This document shows, piece by piece, positions 6,635 to 10,542 of a stretch of DNA of 10,542 nt (positions are counted from its first letter, which is position 1; each line of letters begins with the position of its first letter). The stretch is from Pseudomonadota bacterium. GTDB taxonomy: Bacteria > Pseudomonadota > Alphaproteobacteria > Rhizobiales > Hyphomicrobiaceae. The DNA is taken from positions 1 through 10,542 of the forward strand of contig JAEVZQ010000217.1 of NCBI GenBank assembly GCA_023392135.1. The letters are read 5' to 3'. Under the pieces are notes generated by a model. The model was not told where the DNA came from. It did not search any database and was given only the letters and a program-made list of their open reading frames with translations. A program made the translations under genes and the position numbers.

Positions 6635-7765
6635 ATGCGGATCAGGTTTGGCCGGCGGGAAGCAGTATTGCCCGGGCTGGCGGAAAGGCGAAAGTTGTCT
6701 GTCACGCAGCTGATTAGATCGCTGATGGGGCTGGCGCTGTTCACGGCCCTGGCCTCTACGACCGCCCTGGCAGCCCGGAGCGCGAATTTCAGCTCCCCGC
6801 AGGCGGCATTCGAACAAGGTATGGGCGCCTTGAGGGCCGGTCAGATGGACGTCGCCCTCCCGGCACTCGAGCATGCTGCCGGTAAGGGCGTTTTTCTTGC
6901 CGAGTTCTATCTGGCGCGGATTTTCGCCGATCCCACCAGTGCCTACACGGATCATGCCAAAGCCTATGTACTCTATCAGCGCCTCGCCGATCAGTACGCC
7001 GACATCGATCCCGATGCGGATCAGCGGGCGCCGTTCGTGGCCAAATCCTTCACGGCGCTTGCCGGCTACCTGTTGCGCGGTGTTCCAGAGATCAATGTCC
7101 AGCCCGATCCGGGCCGCGCTGCCGAGTACCTGCATCACGCAGCCACCTTCTTCAACGACCGGAATGCGCAATTCGAGCTGGCAAAGCTCTATCTGCGCGC
7201 CAACGAGGAGCCCATCAAGACGCGGCAGGCTCTGCATTGGCTGTCCGTTCTGACCGAGCAGGGGCACGCGGGGGCGCAGGCGTTCCTGGCTGATCTCTAC
7301 TGGCACGGCAATCACGTCGAGAAGAGCCCGCTGCGGGCTTATGCCTTGGTGACTGTAGCGGTCGAGAACGCGCCCGTGCATGAGCGCATCTGGATCGAGG
7401 ACATCCATCAGAACATCTACTGCGGCCTGTCGGAAACCGTGCGCACCAACGCCAGGGGCCTGATCGAGTTCTGGCGCAAGCAGTATGGCCGCACGCCCGA
7501 GGCGGACCGCTATGGTCTGTCGCGGCTGCAACTCGGGCCGGTCCGCACCTGCAGCGATGGCGAGGTCGTGCCCGTTCCAGGCCAGGTGACCACGACGCGC
7601 ACCGTCGTGGCATCCGAGCCCAAATCGGAAGCTGCCGTGGGAGAGGTGACGACATCTGCCATCCAGGCAGCCACGAAACCAACCGGACCTACGGTTGCCC
7701 AGGGGAATGCTGCGGGGTTTGGAGTCCGGGAAGTGCGCGAGGTCGTCACCGAGCGTCACAACTGA
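6635..7765 (+). CDS. exoR: ExoR-like periplasmic Sel1/TPR-repeat protein
   Basis: In rhizobia ExoR is a periplasmic Sel1-repeat protein that restrains the ExoS-ChvI two-component system and so exopolysaccharide synthesis and motility; the same role here is inferred. Residues 1-30 are Arg-rich, then a hydrophobic signal segment 'LMGLALFTALASTTALA' ends at residue 46 with an AxA cleavage site. Helical Sel1-type repeats fill about 54-245, e.g. 'AFEQGMGALRAGQMDVALPA', 'AQFELAKLYLRANEEP' and 'GAQAFLADLYWHGNHVEKSP'. 'RAPFVAKSFTALAGYLLRG' (131-149) matches the ExoR segment as I remember it. The tail beyond about 300 is Val/Thr/Ala-rich, low complexity, and absent from the 268-aa S. meliloti protein. 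The start is uncertain: ATG 6635 has GGAAG too close; TTG 6695 has AAGG at 6685-6688 and gives a more normal signal peptide; ATG 6725 is also possible. Cys263 and Cys306 could form a disulfide. No exoS or chvI lies in the window. It converges on xth. Confidence 0.75.
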   Translation: MRIRFGRREAVLPGLAERRKLSVTQLIRSLMGLALFTALASTTALAARSANFSSPQAAFEQGMGALRAGQMDVALPALEHAAGKGVFLAEFYLARIFADPTSAYTDHAKAYVLYQRLADQYADIDPDADQRAPFVAKSFTALAGYLLRGVPEINVQPDPGRAAEYLHHAATFFNDRNAQFELAKLYLRANEEPIKTRQALHWLSVLTEQGHAGAQAFLADLYWHGNHVEKSPLRAYALVTVAVENAPVHERIWIEDIHQNIYCGLSETVRTNARGLIEFWRKQYGRTPEADRYGLSRLQLGPVRTCSDGEVVPVPGQVTTTRTVVASEPKSEAAVGEVTTSAIQAATKPTGPTVAQGNAAGFGVREVREVVTERHN

Positions 7766-7793
7766 GCGCCTTGTCCACCAACTTGTGCGCTCA
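7763..7793. terminator. Inverted repeat between convergent genes, weak bidirectional terminator candidate
   Basis: TGAGCGC (7763-7769), which includes the ExoR-like stop codon, is a perfect inverted copy of GCGCTCA (7787-7793), with a 17-base loop. It fills the 39-base gap between the convergent ExoR-like and xth genes. No T-run follows on either side, so any termination activity is inferred from position only. Confidence 0.35.
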
Positions 7794-7804
7794 TTCAACG
7801 ACAA

Positions 7805-8590
7805 TCAGCCAGCATCGAGCTCCAGCCAGACCGGCACGTGATCTGAGGGCTTTTCCCAGCCACGGGTGTGCCGGTCGATGCCAGCCGCGAGCAATCGATC
7901 GGCGGCCTGCGGCGACAGCAGCAGGTGGTCTATCCTGATGCCGTCGTTTTTCTGCCAAGAGCCCGCCTGGTAATCCCAGAACGAGAAGACGTTCGGTCCC
8001 GGGTGGCAGGCGCGGATCGCATCTGTGAAGCCGCCGTTCATCAGCGCCCTGTACCGTGCCCGCGACTCCGGCTGATAGAGCGCATCATTCGCCCAGCTCT
8101 CCGGGTTTTTTGCGTCGAGCGGCTCGGGGATCACGTTGAAGTCGCCAGCCAGCACCAGCGGCTGCTCTTCAGCGAGCAGGTCGCGGGCCCGTTGCGCCAG
8201 CCGGTCCATCCACGCGAGCTTGTAGTCGAATTTCTCTGTCCCGATGGGATTGCCGTTCGGCAGGTAGATAGAGGCAACGGTGAGCGCGCCCGAGGGGGTC
8301 GACAGCGTTGCCTCGAGATAGCGCGCCTGGACGTCATCCGGTGCGCCGGGCAGGCCAGGGCGGACGTCATCGAAGCGGGTCTTGGCGAGAATGGCGACAC
8401 CGTTGAACGACTTCTGTCCGTGCACTGCGACGTTGTAGCCAAGGCTCTCGAACGCGTCCGCCGGAAAGGCGCCGTCCATGCACTTCACCTCCTGGAGGCA
8501 CACGAGGTCGGGCCTAGCGTCGGCGATCCACGTCAGCGCCGTATCGAGCCGCGCCTTCACGCCGTTGATGTTCCAGGTCGCGATCTTCAT
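7805..8590 (-). CDS. xth: Exodeoxyribonuclease III (AP endonuclease, Xth family)
   Basis: Exonuclease III cuts at abasic sites and removes 3'-blocked ends in base-excision repair, and digests duplex DNA 3' to 5'; it acts in the cytoplasm and needs Mg2+. With the start at 8590 the protein is 261 aa, near the usual 255-270. Catalytic and metal residues of the exonuclease-endonuclease-phosphatase fold are all present: N7 in 'WNINGV', E34 in 'LQEVK', Y109 in 'SIYLPNGNP', D150 and N152 in 'AGDFN', D221 in 'RIDHLL' and H251 in 'SDHVPVW'. This matches E. coli Xth closely, including E34 and Y109. Two ATG codons lie in tandem (8593 and 8590); MKIATWN is the family's usual beginning. A TTG at 8635 would add 15 residues unlike the family and is rejected. 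The upstream neighbour is divergent, so xth has its own promoter in the 163-base gap 8591-8753. Confidence 0.96.
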   Translation of the reverse strand: MKIATWNINGVKARLDTALTWIADARPDLVCLQEVKCMDGAFPADAFESLGYNVAVHGQKSFNGVAILAKTRFDDVRPGLPGAPDDVQARYLEATLSTPSGALTVASIYLPNGNPIGTEKFDYKLAWMDRLAQRARDLLAEEQPLVLAGDFNVIPEPLDAKNPESWANDALYQPESRARYRALMNGGFTDAIRACHPGPNVFSFWDYQAGSWQKNDGIRIDHLLLSPQAADRLLAAGIDRHTRGWEKPSDHVPVWLELDAG

Positions 8591-8753
8591 CATTATGCCG
8601 GGATCGGCGTTCCGCGAGCCGTGCTTCACTGGCAATCAGCTCACATTTCCGCCGGCGCGTCCCGCCCCTCGTTAACGAAGTGTATTCACCGCCGATTAGC
8701 AGCTTTTGAGCCATCTTGCTAACCGGCAGTATTCCTTTTCGAAGGGCGCAATC

Positions 8754-9104
8754 ATGGGCCTCTCCCTCTACGAGGGCAAACGCCGCGACCCTAAACCGCT
8801 GGTGGCGCTGATGGCGGCGAACCTGGTGTTCGCTGCCGCCTCGGTATTCCTGTGGGCGGTGACGTCTACCCTCATGGCCGAGCCGATCCGCTGGGCAACG
8901 GCGCGCGGCATCGGCTCGCGGCCCGAGCTGCTCGAGTACCCGTTCGTGCTCCTCTGGCTGCTGCCGGTCGCCGGTGCCTGCGCCGCCTGGGTTGCTCACA
9001 AGGCCGAGCGGCTGAAGCTCGCCTATTCTCTGGCCTTTTATCCGCTGCTTTACTTCGCCGTGGTGGCCGGCTGGTACTATCTCGCCCCCGCCCAGTGGCA
9101 TTGA
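8754..9104 (+). CDS. Small three-helix membrane protein of unknown function
   Basis: I do not recognise this 116-residue protein. It has three hydrophobic segments, about 16-40, 63-81 and 89-110. A short basic N-terminus ('EGKRRDPK') suggests the N-end lies in the cytoplasm, and 'HKAERLK' between segments 2 and 3 is also basic and probably cytoplasmic. It ends 'WYYLAPAQWH'. There is no signal peptide and no evident catalytic motif. ATG 8754 is preceded by GAAGGG at 8741-8746 with a 7-base spacer, and beats the frame's earlier start at 8706, which lacks a ribosome-binding site. A weak promoter-like pair, TTGAGC (8706-8711) and TATTCC (8730-8735), lies just upstream. pyrG follows after 105 bases and may be co-transcribed. 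In many Hyphomicrobiales secG sits before pyrG; this protein has three helices and no Gly/Pro-rich tail, so it is not a typical SecG. Codon bias is strong, so the gene is probably real. Confidence 0.75.
   Translation: MGLSLYEGKRRDPKPLVALMAANLVFAAASVFLWAVTSTLMAEPIRWATARGIGSRPELLEYPFVLLWLLPVAGACAAWVAHKAERLKLAYSLAFYPLLYFAVVAGWYYLAPAQWH

Positions 9105-10542
<1,438 letters not shown>

Noticed and set aside
8591..8635. An upstream TTG start for xth.
   Set aside because: It would add 15 residues unlike the family, while MKIATWN at 8590 is the usual start and puts the catalytic residues at standard positions.
8650..8700. A CGTTAACG palindrome as a possible CtrA site.
   Set aside because: Only one TTAA half is present; there is no second half at the required 7-base spacing.

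Overview
The window is GC-rich chromosomal DNA from an alphaproteobacterium, most likely of the order Hyphomicrobiales (Rhizobiales). The evidence is the order tolC-type gene, popZ (DUF2497), valS, an order I recall as common in that group; a PopZ polar-organizing protein, a family largely confined to alphaproteobacteria; an ExoR-like Sel1-repeat periplasmic protein next to xth; and an alphaproteobacterial-looking CTP synthase. Species cannot be fixed from the sequence.

Left block (1-5002, all + strand): the 3' half of a TolC-type outer-membrane efflux protein, a 356-base non-coding stretch with nested inverted repeats and short direct repeats, popZ with a long Pro/Ala-rich linker, a short gap holding a stem-loop, a candidate promoter and a 13-base palindrome at the ribosome-binding position, then complete valS.

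Middle block (5003-7804): a - strand gene for an unrecognised six-helix membrane protein converges on valS. Behind it lies about 745 bases without a confident gene. This gap separates it from the divergent + strand ExoR-like gene and contains several stem-loops and a 12-base perfect direct repeat whose copies each form the 5' arm of a hairpin. The ExoR-like gene converges on xth (- strand, exodeoxyribonuclease III), and a 7-bp inverted repeat spans the ExoR-like stop codon.

Right block (8591-10542): a divergent small three-helix membrane protein of unknown function, then pyrG (CTP synthase), cut by the window end.

Most genes are housekeeping: tRNA charging (valS), nucleotide synthesis (pyrG), DNA repair (xth), cell-pole organisation (popZ) and efflux (tolC). 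No mobile element, CRISPR array, tRNA, rRNA or phage gene was seen, and I see no convincing new multi-gene system. The most open items are the six-helix protein with an invariant-looking EE-x-SWGQ / N-x-x-QETNLHN loop, the structured gap behind it, and the small membrane protein before pyrG. All motif, stem and repeat calls were made by eye, with no database search or folding.
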